Position numbers and translations under genes: made by a program. 64,000 bases of DNA from Epiperipatus broadwayi. Taxonomy: Eukaryota > Onychophora > Udeonychophora > Euonychophora > Peripatidae. The stretch is taken from positions 434,001 to 498,000 of the forward strand of contig JAQFVV010006473.1 of assembly GCA_028023455.1 (NCBI GenBank), read 5' to 3'. Every line of letters begins with the position of its first letter. The first letter of the stretch is position 1. Positions 24,978 to 36,480 of the stretch are shown here, piece after piece. The notes under the pieces are model-generated. The model did no database searches, was not told the DNA's origin, and was given only the letters and a program-made list of their open reading frames with translations.

Positions 24978-27900
24978 CTGCAGAAAGGAGTTTGCTATTA
25001 ACTGAAAGGAGACCCTTTGATTCCTCTTGGAGGCCTTAAAGGAACCGAGCAGGGCAAATTTCTAATGTCCACTCCATATGTTCTTGTCGTTGCAGCTGTT
25101 ATTACTATATGTTTATTCATATAGTATACGGACATGGATGGGCTGCTCACCAACACGCATTAGCCAGCGTGGTGAGTTTATTGGCTTTTTACCTCTGAGT
25201 TTAAGATCAAGAAACACCATGGTCTTTCTTCTCAGTGCCTGATAAGGCAGAATGAATGTTTGTGTAAATGATAAAGATTTTTCCCAATTATACAATTATG
25301 ACAGACAAAAATAAAGCATGGCCCTTAATTCCAGGAGGCTGTAAAGTCACCAACCAAGGCAGCGGTTGGTGGCTGAAGGCAGAGGGTGCTAAGAATATCC
25401 TGGAGGCGGACCCAGGCTGCCATTTGATGACGACTTTTTATTTAGGTACTTACAACTGCAGATCACTTTCAAGTGAAGGAAGATTGCAAGAATTAGAAGA
25501 AGAACTCTCTTATATTAAATGGGATATTATTGGACTTTGTGAAGTTAGAAGAAAGGGTGAAGAGACAATTGATTTAAAAAGTGGACATATGCTCTATTAT
25601 AAAGGCACAAATATTGGAAATACAAGTGGAGTAGGATTCATTATAAATAAAAAGTGAAAGAACAATATTGTGGAGATTGATGGTGTATCAGACAGAGTGG
25701 CAAGATTAGTTATACAACTTAATAGCAGATATCAAATGCAGATAATTCAGGTTTATGCCCCAACAAGTTCTCACAGTGATGAAGTAGTAGAAGATTTTTA
25801 TATGGATGTACAAAAGGCTTTTGATCAGAGTAAACAACATTTTAAAATTGTTATGGGAGATTTTAATGCTAGAATTGGTAAACAAATGAAAGATGAAAGT
25901 GTTGTAGGTAATTTTGGTTATGGTAATAGAAATGAGAGAGGACATAGACTTGTGGAGTTTGCAGAGAAGGAAAAACTTTATATTATGAATTCTTTTTTTG
26001 AGAAAAATTTTAGAAGGAAATGGACATGGACACATCCAAATGAAGGTACAGCAGAATTGGATTATATTTTGACTAACAGGAAATACATATTTCAAGATTG
26101 TAATGTTCTTAATAAATTTAACACAGGAAGTGATCATCGATTAGTAAGGGGTAAGATACATGTTAATGTAAAACTAGAGAGACAAAAATTATTAAGAAAA
26201 ACTATTTACAGTTGATATTCCTAATCTTCAGAAACATTCTAATGAATTTAAATTAGAACTTATAAATAGGTTTCAAGTATTAGTAGATTTTGAACATGAT
26301 TCAGATTTGAATGAAATTAATATGAAAATAACTGATACACTTTTAAAAACTGCAACAAAGATAGCTGGTAGAAAAAAGCAGCAATTGACTAATAAAATTT
26401 CTACTGAGACTAGAGAACTTATGAAGAAAAAAAGGAATATGAAGATATGCAAGAATGATGCATTAAAAAGAATTGAATATCTCGAATTTTGTAAAATGGT
26501 GCGGAAAAGAGTTGAAAATGATATAAGAAAGTATAACTGTGAACTAGCAAGAAAAGCTGTAGAAGAAAATAAAAGTCTTAAGAATGTAAAACAACATTTT
26601 GGTATTGGTAGGAAATTTATATCTGCAATAAGGAAAAAAAGATGGAATTATTACTAAAAAGAGGGATGACATTATGAAATTGGTAGAAGATTTTTATCAA
26701 GAATTATATAGTAATAAAGAACAAGTACCTCCTATATCTATTACATCTTCCAAATTGCCCAGAATTTTAAATGAAGAAGTGAGAAATGCAATTAAATGTA
26801 TGTAAAAAGGAAAGGCTCCAGGTAATGATGGAATTATAATTGATATATTAAAAGAAGTAGGTGAAGAAACAGAAAAAATATTAGCAAAGTTATATACCAA
26901 ATGTCTAAATGATAAAGATGCACCGGATGATTGGAAGAATGCAGTAATAATATTAATATTTAAAAAAGGTGATAAAGAAGATATTAGAAATTACAGACCT
27001 ATCAGCCTTTTATCAGTTTTATATAAAATTTTTACCAAGATAATTACAACTCGTCTACAGAGAACCTTGGATTTTCACCAACCAAGAGAACAAGCTGGAT
27101 TTAAAAGTGGTTTTAGTACAGTAGATCATATTCAAGTATTGAGAGAAGTTATAGAAAGGACAAATGAATATGAGTTGTCATTATGTTTTGCATTTTTGTA
27201 GATTATGAAAAGGCATTTGATTCTATAAACATTTCTTCAGTGATTAAAGCATTGGATCATCAAGGTATAGATCCAGGATATTGTCATATTTTAAAGAATA
27301 TTTATAAAAATGCAACAGCAACAATTAGATTACATAATGATACTGGGAAAGTCAACATTGAAAAAGGTGTAAGACAAGGTGACTCCATATCTCCAAAACT
27401 TTTTACAGCAGTGCTGCAAGAAGTATTTTGTGGATTAAAATGGGAAACTAAAGGAGTGAAAGTAAATGGAGATTATTTAAGTCATTTAGATTTCGCAGAT
27501 GATGTAGTTGTTTTTGCAAATAATGCTTCCGAGCTGCAGGAAATGTTGCAGGAGTTATCAGATGAAAGTAGGAAAGTAGGACTAAAGATAAATGTTAAAA
27601 AGACTAAAGTAATGTTTAATCGATTTGCTCAAAATATGAAAATAAAGATTGATTATGATGAATTAGAAAAAGTTAAGAGTTACAAATACCTTGGTCAGAT
27701 TATTAATACAGATGGAAATATAATACAGGAAATTAATCATAGAATTAAACTTGGTTGGAGTGCTTTTGGTAGAAATAACTTGATATTAAAAGGAAATATG
27801 CCTATGTGTTTGAAAAGAAGGTTTTTAACAAATGTGTTTTACCAGTTCTTACTTATGGATCTGAGACTTGGACACTTAATAGAAGATCAATACAGAGACT

Positions 27901-28267
27901 TCAGACCACTCAAAGAAGTATGGAGAGATGTATGTTGGGAGTAACAAGAAGAGATCGAAAACACAATGTATGGGTAAGAGAACAAACAGGTATTACTGAC
28001 CTCATTGAAAAAATTAAAAGATTGAAGTGGAGTTGGGCTGGACATATTGCTAGAAGAGATGATAATAGATGGACAATTGAAATTTTAAACTGGATTCCAA
28101 GAGATTGTAAAAGACCCAGAAGGAGACCACATGTATGATGGATGGATGAAATAAGAAAATGTGTAGGGGTGATGTGGAGAAGAGAAGCTAAAGATCGGAG
28201 AAGATGGATTAAACTTGGAGAGACCTTCATCCTGCAGTGGATTGATAATGGTTGATAATGATGATGA

Positions 28268-28270
<3 letters not shown>
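24976..28270 (+). mobile_element. RTE-type LINE, copy 1, full length but dead
   Basis: About 3.3 kb, collinear with the copy at 28312 from the first base of the 5' UTR (ggctgcagaaaggag) to a 3' tail of GATGAT repeats. The single ORF, very short 3' UTR and simple-repeat tail are RTE-clade traits. The two copies are about 95 percent alike by eye and differ by ordinary substitutions as well as indels, so they are distinct insertions or an old duplication. It lies directly between two (TA)n tracts, and its tail runs straight into the second. Confidence 0.9.
25298..28250 (+). pseudogene. Endonuclease-reverse transcriptase of RTE LINE, copy 1 (multiple lesions)
   Basis: The start ATG at 25298 is shared with copy 2. 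The order is APE-type endonuclease (GTYN, VYAPT, GDFNARIG, GSDHRLV), reverse transcriptase (KAPGNDG, DYEKAFD, RQGDSISP, FADD), then a C-terminal region with YGSETW and WAGHIARR. Compared with copy 2 it has a TGG to TGA stop at about 25655 and a 2-base deletion near 26205. It also has an extra base near 26632, a TAA stop near 26804, an insertion near 27195 and a 1-base deletion near 27820. A stop in the C-terminal region lies near 28136. All catalytic motifs remain legible but no long protein can be made. It would have nicked target DNA and copied its RNA at the break. Confidence 0.92.

Positions 28271-28311
<41 letters not shown>
28252..28311. repeat. LINE tail (GAT)n joined to (TA)n between the two RTE copies
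   Basis: GAT repeats belonging to the tail of copy 1 turn into 40 bases of TA, after which the 5' UTR of copy 2 begins at 28312. This is the junction of the head-to-tail pair. Confidence 0.9.
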
Positions 28312-28313
<2 letters not shown>

Positions 28314-28637
28314 CTGCAGAAAGGAGTTTGCTATTAACTGAAAGGAGACCCTTTGATTCCTCTTGGAGGCCTTAAAGGAACCGAGCAAGGCAAATTCCTA
28401 ATGTCCACTCCATACGTTCTTGTCGTTGCAGCTGTTATTACTATGTGATTATTCATATAGTATACGAACATGGATGGGCTGCTCACCAACACGCATTAGC
28501 CAGCGTGGTGAGTTTATTGGCTTTTTACCTCTGAGTTTAAGATCAAGAAACACCATGGTCTTTCTTCTCAGTGCCTGATAAGGCAGAATGAATGTTTGTG
28601 TAAATGATAAATATTTTTCCAATACATATATACAATT

Positions 28638-30047
28638 ATGACAGACAAAAATAAAGCATGGCCCTTATTCCCAGGAGGCTGTAAAGTCACCAACCAAGGC
28701 AGCGGTTGGTGGCCGAAGGCAGAGGGTGCTAAGAATCCCCTGATTGTGGACCCAGGCTGCCATTTGATGACCACTTTTTATTTAGGTACTTACAACTGCA
28801 GATCACTTTCAAGTGAAGGAAGATTGCAAGAATTAGAAGAAGAATTGTCTTATATTAAATGGGACATTATTGGCCTTTGTGAAGTTAGAAGAAAAGGTGA
28901 AGAAACAATTGATTTAAAAAGTGGACATATACTCTATTATAAAGGCACACATATTGGAAATACAAGTGGAGTAGGATTCATTATAAATAAAAAGTGGAAG
29001 AACAATATTGTGGAGATTGATGGTGTATCGGACAGAGTTGCAAGATTAGTTATACAACTTAATAGCAGATACCAAATGCAGATAATTCAGGTTTATGCCC
29101 CAACAAGTTCTCATAGTGATGAAGTAGTAGAAGATTTTTATATGGATGTACAAAAGGCTTTTGATCAGAGTAAACAACATTTTAAAATTGTTATGGGAGA
29201 CTTTAATGCTAGAATTGGTAGACAAATGAAAGATGAAATTGCTGTAGGTAATTTTGGTTATGGTAATAGAAATGAGAGAGGACATAGACTTGTGGAGTTT
29301 GCAGAAAAAGAAAAACTTTATATTATGAATTCATTTTTTGAGAAAAATGTTAAAAGGAAATGGACATGGAAGCATCCAAATGAAGGTACAGCAGAATTGG
29401 ATTATATTTTGACTAACAGGAAATACATATTTCAAGATTGTAATGTTCTTAATAAATTTAACACAGGAAGTGATCATCGATTAGTAAGGTGTAAGTTACA
29501 TGTTAATGTAAAACTAGAGAGACAAAAATTATTAAGAAAAACAATATTTACAGTTGATATTCCTAATCTTCAGAAACATTCTAATGAATTTAAATTAGAA
29601 CTTACAAATAGGTTTCAAGTGTTAGGAGATTTTGAACATGATTCAGATTTGAATGAAATTAATATGAAAATAACTGATACACTTTTAAAAACTGCAACAA
29701 AGATAGCTGGTAGAAAAAAGCAGCAATTGACTAATAAAATTTCTACTGAGACTAGAGAATTTATGAAGAAAAGAAGGAATATGAAGATATACAAAAATGA
29801 TGTATTAAAAAGAATTGAATATCTCGAATTTTGTAAAATGGTACGGAAAAGAGTTGAAAATGATATAAGAAAGTATAACTGTGAAATAGCAAGGAAAGCT
29901 GTAGAAGAAAATAAAAGTCTCAAGAATGTTAAACAACATTTTGGTATTGGTAGGAAATTTATATCTGCAATAAGAAAAAAAGATGGAATTATTACTAAAA
30001 AGAGATATGACATCATGAAATGGGTAGACTTTTATCAAGAATTATAA
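28638..30047 (+). CDS. APE-type endonuclease half of RTE LINE ORF, copy 2
   Basis: 469 codons from an ATG conserved in both copies. Residues 1-48 are an unusual Gly/Trp/Pro-rich leader (GSGWWPKAEG). The endonuclease domain spans about 49-285, with TYN (51-53), the catalytic Glu of GLCEVR (82), VYAPT (152-156), GDFNARIG (187-194), LDYIL (254-258) and the SDH triad (278-280). It would nick target DNA to prime reverse transcription. A Lys-rich linker follows, and the frame ends at tandem stops caused by one extra base that copy 1 lacks. Without that base the frame would continue into the reverse transcriptase. The rest of the domain shows no missing catalytic residue, so this copy may be young or the extra base may be a sequencing error. 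Confidence 0.92.
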   Translation: MTDKNKAWPLFPGGCKVTNQGSGWWPKAEGAKNPLIVDPGCHLMTTFYLGTYNCRSLSSEGRLQELEEELSYIKWDIIGLCEVRRKGEETIDLKSGHILYYKGTHIGNTSGVGFIINKKWKNNIVEIDGVSDRVARLVIQLNSRYQMQIIQVYAPTSSHSDEVVEDFYMDVQKAFDQSKQHFKIVMGDFNARIGRQMKDEIAVGNFGYGNRNERGHRLVEFAEKEKLYIMNSFFEKNVKRKWTWKHPNEGTAELDYILTNRKYIFQDCNVLNKFNTGSDHRLVRCKLHVNVKLERQKLLRKTIFTVDIPNLQKHSNEFKLELTNRFQVLGDFEHDSDLNEINMKITDTLLKTATKIAGRKKQQLTNKISTETREFMKKRRNMKIYKNDVLKRIEYLEFCKMVRKRVENDIRKYNCEIARKAVEENKSLKNVKQHFGIGRKFISAIRKKDGIITKKRYDIMKWVDFYQEL

Positions 30048-30048
30048 T

Positions 30049-31578
30049 AGTAATAAAGAACAAGTACCTCCTATATCTATTACATCTTCCAAATTGCCCA
30101 GAATTTTAAATGAAGAAGTGAGACATGCAATTAAATGTATGAAGAAAGGAAAGGCTCTAGGAAATGATGGAATTATAATTGATATATTAAAAGAAGGAGG
30201 TGAAGAAATAGAAACAATTTTAGCAAAGTTATATACCAAATGTCTAAATGATAAAGATGTCCTGGAAGATTGGAAGAATGCAGTAATAATATTAATATTT
30301 AAAAAATGTGATAAAGAAGATATTAGAAATTACAGACCTAGCAGCCTTTTATCAGTTTTATATAAAATTTTTACCAAGCTAATTACAACTCATCTACAGA
30401 GAACTTTGGATTTCCACCAACCAAGAGAAAAAGCTGGATTTAAAAGTGGTTTTAGTACAATAGATCATATCCAGGTATTGAGAGAAGTCATAGAAAGGAC
30501 AAATGAATATGAGTTATCATTATGTTTTGGATTTGTAGATTATGAAAAGGCATTCGATTCTATAAACATTTCTTCAGTGATTAAAGCATTGGATCATCAA
30601 GGTATAGATCCAGGATATTGTCATATTTTAAAGAATATTTATAAAAATGCAACAGCAACAATTAGATTACATAATGATACTGGAAAAATCAACATTGAGA
30701 AAGGTGTAAGACAAGGTGACTCCATATCTCCAAAACTTTTTACAGCAGTGCTGCAAGAAGTATTTTGTGGATTAAAATGGGAACGTAAAGGAATGAAAGT
30801 AAATGGAGAGTATTTAAGTCATTTAGATTTTGCAGATGATGTAGTTGTTTTTGCAAATAATGCTTCAGAGCTGCAGGAAGAGTTGCAGGAGTTAGCAGAT
30901 GAAAGTAGAAAAGTAGGACTAAAGATAAATGTTAAAAAGACTAAAGTAATGTTTAATCGATTTGCTCAAAATATGAAAATAAAGATTGATTATGAAGAAT
31001 TAAAAGAAGTTAACAGTTGCAAATACTTAGGTCAGATTATTAATACAGATGGAAACATAATGGAGGAAATTAATCATAGAATTAAACTTGGTTGGAGTGC
31101 TTTTGGTAGAAATAACTTGATACTAAAAGGAAATATGCCTATGTGTTTGAAAAGAATGGTTTTTAACAAATGTGTTTTACCAGTTCTTACTTATGGATCT
31201 GAGACTTGGACACTTAATAGAAGAGCAATACAGAGACTTCAGACCACTCAAAGGAGTATGGAGAGATGTATGTTGGGAGTAACAAGAAGAGATCGAAAAC
31301 GCAATGTATGGGTAAGACAACAAACAGGTGTTACTGACCTTATTGAAAAAATTAAAAGATTCAAATGGAGTTGGGCTGGACATATTGCTAGAAGAAATGA
31401 TAATAGATGGACAATTGAAATTTTAAACTGGATTCCAAGAGATTGTAAAAGACCCAGAAAGAGACCACATGTGAGATGGATGGATGAAATAAGAAAATGT
31501 GCAGGGGTGTTGTGGAGAAGAGAAGCTAAAGATCGGAGAAGATGGATTAAACTTGGAGAGACCTTCAACTGCAGTTGA
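30049..31578 (+). CDS. Reverse transcriptase half of RTE LINE ORF, copy 2
   Basis: About 510 codons open in the frame that resumes after the extra base, with no start codon of its own. Counting from the Leu-Pro at 30094: RT motifs NDGIIID (24-30), NYRPSSLL (79-86), FVDYEKAFD (147-155), RQGDSISP (206-213) and the catalytic box FADD (246-249, with Phe in place of the usual Tyr). Further on come YGSETWTL and the conserved RTE tail WAGHIARR and RPHVRWMDEI. The protein would copy the element's RNA into DNA at the nick. The combined length with the first half, about 980 residues, is the usual size for an RTE polyprotein. The domain is intact as read. Confidence 0.92.
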   Translation, partial: SNKEQVPPISITSSKLPRILNEEVRHAIKCMKKGKALGNDGIIIDILKEGGEEIETILAKLYTKCLNDKDVLEDWKNAVIILIFKKCDKEDIRNYRPSSLLSVLYKIFTKLITTHLQRTLDFHQPREKAGFKSGFSTIDHIQVLREVIERTNEYELSLCFGFVDYEKAFDSINISSVIKALDHQGIDPGYCHILKNIYKNATATIRLHNDTGKINIEKGVRQGDSISPKLFTAVLQEVFCGLKWERKGMKVNGEYLSHLDFADDVVVFANNASELQEELQELADESRKVGLKINVKKTKVMFNRFAQNMKIKIDYEELKEVNSCKYLGQIINTDGNIMEEINHRIKLGWSAFGRNNLILKGNMPMCLKRMVFNKCVLPVLTYGSETWTLNRRAIQRLQTTQRSMERCMLGVTRRDRKRNVWVRQQTGVTDLIEKIKRFKWSWAGHIARRNDNRWTIEILNWIPRDCKRPRKRPHVRWMDEIRKCAGVLWRREAKDRRRWIKLGETFNCS

Positions 31579-31610
31579 TTGATAATGGTTGATGATGATG
31601 ATGATGATGA

Positions 31611-31926
31611 TATATATATATATATAATATTGTGGAAGAAAACTAATCTTTAGACATGTACTTTAAAATTGATGTACACTCCATCCTTTTCAATAAATGT
31701 TTTAAAAGCATAGATGGTCCACCTGTTCTTAGAACTTATTCTTTAAATAAAGTAACTTTTATTGACTATGCCTAAACCAAGTTTTGAATCTATTATAAGG
31801 CTGATTTTACAAACTTATTGCACAAATTCATTTCACATATTGCTGAAAAGAGAAAGTTTCTCATATTTAACTATCTGCGACACTGAATCTTACTGACTTT
31901 AATATATGTTAATTGCTGCTATAAAT
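31611..31926. repeat. (TA)n and copy of a dispersed repeat, interrupted by the hAT-like element
   Basis: After 16 bases of TA the sequence attgtggaagaaaactaatc begins, closely matching attgtggaaggaaactagtc at 34492. Farther right, the reverse complement of gattcagtgtcgcagatag matches 34700. So this is a rearranged copy of the 34.5-34.9 kb repeat, also related to the 13.5-14.6 kb cluster. Confidence 0.55.
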
Positions 31927-32842
31927 CAGTGGTCTTCAACCTTTTCACACCTGCAGACCAGTAAAAGTAAGGATAAGATTTCACAGACCAGCAGAAGTTT
32001 ACAGATAAATTTTTATTTGGGGGGGGGGGGTTGAGAAATACGTTGTCATCACTGAGACAAAAGATAGACACCAAAGTTATTTTTTGTTTGTTTTTATTTT
32101 TAAAAAAAGGTAGCAGAAATTGGTTTTAAAAATAAAAGTTTTAGTATTTTAATGGTATACAAATAAAGCCAAAAAAAATATTGCCTTATAGGCCAAAAAA
32201 AAGTGGGCGTATTTTTAAACAAAAAAAAAAGAAAACGAAACTTTAAAAAGTCAAAAGTTTTGATCTTACTTTATTTTGGGGTGGTGGGGGTGTATTGAGA
32301 AATACTTTGTAAAAGTTAAAAACAGAACTTATTTTTTGGTTTTTATTTTTAAAAAAAGATAATAAAAATTGATTTTCAAAATAAAAAGTTAAAGCCAAAA
32401 AAAAAAAAAACCCTTATAGCCAAAAAAAAGAAACACTAAAAATGAAATATTAAAAGAGAGAGTAGAAAAAATTTAAGAGATAAAAAAAGTCACGTTACAT
32501 TTTATTGTTTTAACAATGCTGACAAGCAGCCATGATTGGCTATCAAAAGACAACTGGAGTTTGTGTAATAAAAAACTTTTTTCTACCTCCCTCCCCCCAT
32601 AAACATCTGTGATAAATAGAAAAACAAATTAATTTATGTATGATTGATTAGATTTTGTTTTTGTTCTGTTTCTTTTTTTTTAATAAATGTGATGAAAAAA
32701 TAAATAAAAATTGTTCATATTAATTAAAAGTTTAAAATCTTATTATTTTGTTATTATAAACATTCTTGCCAGTCTAGCTGCGGACCGACAGACAACTTCT
32801 GTGGCCTGGAGCCGGGCTGCACCCGGTAGTTGAAGACCACTG
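31927..32842. mobile_element. Non-autonomous hAT-like DNA transposon (916 bp)
   Basis: Terminal inverted repeats: left cagtggtcttcaac, right gttgaagaccactg, a perfect 14-base match with degenerate extension. An 8-bp direct repeat, ctataaat, flanks it exactly (31919-31926 and 32843-32850), the target duplication size of hAT elements. The subterminal sequence (cagaccagtaaaag; gcggaccgac near the right end) also resembles hAT families. The inside is A-rich with G and C runs and carries no transposase ORF, so it depends on an enzyme from elsewhere. It has landed inside a dispersed repeat. Confidence 0.9.
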
Positions 32843-32850
32843 CTATAAAT

Positions 32851-34485
32851 TATTGTTTGCCCTAATCACCACATATAAATTAAAGTTTATTTTAATAATT
32901 TCATGTTTTTGCTATTAACATAGGTATTTTTATTTTATTGCTACACAAATCATTATATAACTATTTTATCTATTTTGCATTATATTCCAAGTGATATCTC
33001 ACTAACAAGTGAAATATTATCTAATAATTTTTTTTTTCTTTGCCAAACAAGACTATGCATATGGATTCATTGACATTCTTCACAAATTTATGAGTCCATT
33101 GTACTTATAGATATAAATTATTATAAAGCCATTTGTGATCAATTTATTTGTTTACTCATTATATTTTAAAATTGTTCGAGGATGACATTTCTCAGCATAT
33201 TTAGATTGTCCAAATATGTAATATATACATGGATAAAATCATTTAGTTCATAATTATATTTATTACAGGTAGTTGCCTGAAGATGCAATATGTGTAGCAT
33301 TTTTCAGGCCAATTAGCACTGCTCAGTTATAATATTTCTAGTATATTAGGGGTTGCCTAATCTGAGGGCATTTATTGATAGTCTGTTCCATTTATGATAT
33401 TAGTTGTCTAGTATGATGAGCAGTGCATTATTTTATATTATCATTTATAAATTTTAGCTTGTCAAAAGGATATATATATACTAATTATGAGATAGTACCT
33501 GAATCTACAAGCTATTCAAACAGTTATGTTCATTTTATTTTTATACTTTATTCTATTTTATTCATTATTAGAATAGAGTTTCCTTTACATTTGCTTTTCC
33601 AACAAAGGCCTGAGCACGTATCCATGACCCATATGAGATATTTAGAGTCATAAAATAATAAATAGACACAATTGACATTTGATTAATGATCATAATTAAT
33701 ATCAGCTATTTTTGTATATGTGGGTGGTGTTGGATTAAAATGATTAATTACTCCATAGATAATAATTTGAAATTTGTAGTTGTGTTTTGTTAAGGATTTG
33801 AATTCAGAGTGGGTTATTAAATTGTTTTTGGAAAATTAAGTATAACAGTACAAGCCACTAAACACAGTACGAGTTAAGAAATGATGAAGATATAAAGTGC
33901 TTTATAAATAAAATATTTATAAATAAGCCAAAAGGGGCATATAAATGCAATGTACCAGATGTTGATGCCTAGACTTGCCATATGAAAATAAAAATAAGAA
34001 TTGATGTTTGTGACCTTAAAAACACAAGAGGTGTGCTCTATGTTAGTAAAATGCCAAAGAAATGTGGTCTCATTACTAATAGATATTATTAAGTTCTTCT
34101 CATGAAGTAACTGTAATATAAATAATGAAGAGGATTTGAAGCTAGTTTATATATTGAAAGCATTGTATTTTATTTATTTTGGGAAGTAGATAGCAAACAT
34201 TAGTGTTCACTGTTTGAATATGTTAATAATAGTATAATGTGAAGTATTCTGAGTACAACCATAAAATATATGCTATGTAGTACACAATATAACTTAAAGG
34301 GGTTTAAAATATAATAATAATAACATGTTAATCTAATATAATAATATGGCGAGTAAACCAATAACTACTGGAATTTGATGTTATTGTAATATTTATTTTA
34401 AAGAATTCTGTTCCACTAGTTAAAATGTGTATCAATAGAGATTTAATTAAATTGTAAGGTTCAGCATATAAATCGTGGGAGAGAA
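32851..34485. other. Spacer, no gene seen
   Basis: A 15-base phrase aaataagccaaaagg-like at 33912 is shared with the 57-bp tandem repeat at 14.7 kb. A short hairpin with CTGAAGATGC lies at 33277. The 76-codon frame at 33423-33653 has no motif. Confidence 0.4.
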
Positions 34486-34489
34486 AATA

Positions 34490-34870
34490 ATATTGTGGAA
34501 GGAAACTAGTCCTCACATATGCTCTAAAAAACTATGTTTTTAAAACAAATGTATTTGTAGGGGAATGCTTGTTCATTCTATAGCACATATGCAAAGACTA
34601 GTTTACTTCCACATTATATATATATATATATTGGTATGTATATATATATATGTAATATCACTATATTATTATTTATTACATATATTCAAACTAATAAGAT
34701 TCAGTGTTGCAGGTAGCTAAAAATGAAAAACTTTCTTTTCCCTCTTATATATAAACTGAACTACTAAGAATAATTTATCAATTTAATATCAGGCTCATAA
34801 TAGGCTCAAGCCCTGATTTGGCATTGCCAATAAAAATTGGCTTATTTGAAGAATAATCACATCTAATGAT
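34490..34870. repeat. Dispersed fold-back repeat with small inverted-repeat head
   Basis: 34493-34613 is bounded by tgtggaaggaaactagtc and gactagtttacttccaca, an imperfect inverted repeat of 18 bases, like a small MITE. After (TA)n tracts at 34614-34653 comes a block with gattcagtgttgcaggtagc, and then caagccctgatttggcat. The latter is shared with 14370 and, in reverse complement, with 31.77-31.9 kb. Together these define a repeat family present three times in the window. Confidence 0.55.
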
Positions 34871-36229
34871 AAGGGAACGTCTGTATCAATTATATCTAGG
34901 TAATGTATATATAAAGTTGTTTTTTTCGTCTGTTTTTTAAATCCCATTATATATTGCTATTTTTGAAACATATAAAATCTTATCATTTTGATGTATAAAT
35001 TATAAGCACAATGTATTTGCTTTTTATTTTTATTTGTTAGTTGTTTTTTTTTTTTTTTTTACTTTTATTTGTTAATTATTTATCGACAAATCTATCAGCA
35101 TATGATTCCCAGAATTTAATCTATTAATTTTGACAGTTACTTATATGAAAGATTCTACTCTATAATATCTCAAATTCCTTTTTTTAAATAAAAAAAAACA
35201 TAAAAACATCTACATATTATTGATCGACTGTCACAATTGCTCTAGATATTACGAATAATCAGTTAAAGCTAAGAACTAATTACTTGTATCTCAAAAATAT
35301 ATAATATATTCTGTATAAAAAGTTGTCAGCAAAGTTCAAGTAATTAAAACTGTCAATATTATATTACTAAACTGAAAAATAGAAAAACAACAGAAAGTAT
35401 TTAGACAGGATTTGAATTCTATGTCAATACTTTCACTGTAATTTATAAGTACATTAATATCAGATGACATATTCTGATGAATTTTCAAATAATCATTACT
35501 TGAAGCATTAAAATACAGTCTTCTCAATTGGATGAAAAACACTTCATTATTATTATCTGCATATTGCACTCAATTTATGTAATAAACACATGCATTCCCA
35601 TGTACATGACTTTATTAGTCGAAAAAAAAATTGCAAATATTGGAAAAAAGTCTGGTTAAAACACAGAATTTTATACAGTTCTACATAATAACAAGAAAGG
35701 AAATATTGATACATTTAAGGTTTAAATTGATGTTAAACAGAGGTGTTTTTATTTTGTTTTTCATTTCTATGATATTGATTATCAGAACAGTTTAAAGAAG
35801 ATTTATGAAGCAAGTATAAATGAGTGTTGTAAGTTTATAGATAGAATATTTAATTTGAAACAGTTAAAACTTCACCTTAATTGGACTTGAGGTTTAATCT
35901 ATTCTGATAAAACTTGTGTATTCAACCTATAAAATTTGTTTTAATATTTAAATAATTTTAAATAATTTTGGATTTATACAGTATCAAGTTTATAATGTAT
36001 GCTTTGTCTGCCTATTTTAGTTATCCTATAGAGTGTTAACTCACTACAAATATTTTTCCACAAATTTATCATATACAAATAGTCTTTAATAAATAATTTA
36101 TGTAATTATCTCTTGCTATCCAGATTTAACAAAACATATTAGTTAATAATCCATCAATATACATATTTTCAGTTATAATACAATTGAACTCTATAATAAG
36201 AGTCAGTATGGCTTGAAAACGTTCTTAGG
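34871..36229. other. A+T-rich spacer, no gene seen
   Basis: No recognisable feature. Confidence 0.45.
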
Positions 36230-36480
36230 ATGATTGCTTTGGTCCACTTTAGTGGTAAAAGTCATTGGGAAAAATATTTCACGTTGCATTAGATCATCTA
36301 AAGACTTATGTAGTAACAGTTTAATTTCTCTTATACAGAAGCTAATATAGTTTTTTTATATTATTCTATCCATTGTTTCATTAATAAAATTATTATAGTT
36401 TCCAAAAGTAATCTTATTAATTACTTTAAGTAATTTTCATATATTTGTGAAACTGCTTATAATTAATATTTTTATTAGCA
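36230..36480. repeat. Diverged direct repeat, left copy
   Basis: Phrases such as tttggtccactttagtgg, ttagatcatctaaag and caaaagtaatcttatta recur in the same order near 40126-40370. The minus strand reads KSLDDLMQREIFFPM here and TLDDLMKSVAYQRIFQ in the other copy, so the pair may be eroded coding sequence of one retroelement family. Function unknown. Confidence 0.45.

Larger units (their letters stand above)
28312..31610 (+). mobile_element. RTE-type LINE, copy 2, full length and nearly intact
   Basis: About 3.3 kb: a 326-base 5' UTR, one interrupted ORF (28638-31578) and a roughly 30-base 3' end closing with GAT repeats, followed by a short (TA)n at 31611-31626. The length match with copy 1 at both ends defines the unit. 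The only coding lesion I find is one extra base near 30044-30048. The antisense frames across the element are shadows. Confidence 0.92.

Noticed and set aside
25706-26137. Antisense frames across the RTE and Penelope-like elements
   Set aside because: Shadows of the sense coding sequence.
33277-33310. Hammerhead motif starting CTGAAGATGC
   Set aside because: A short hairpin follows but GAAAC is missing, so the core is not met.
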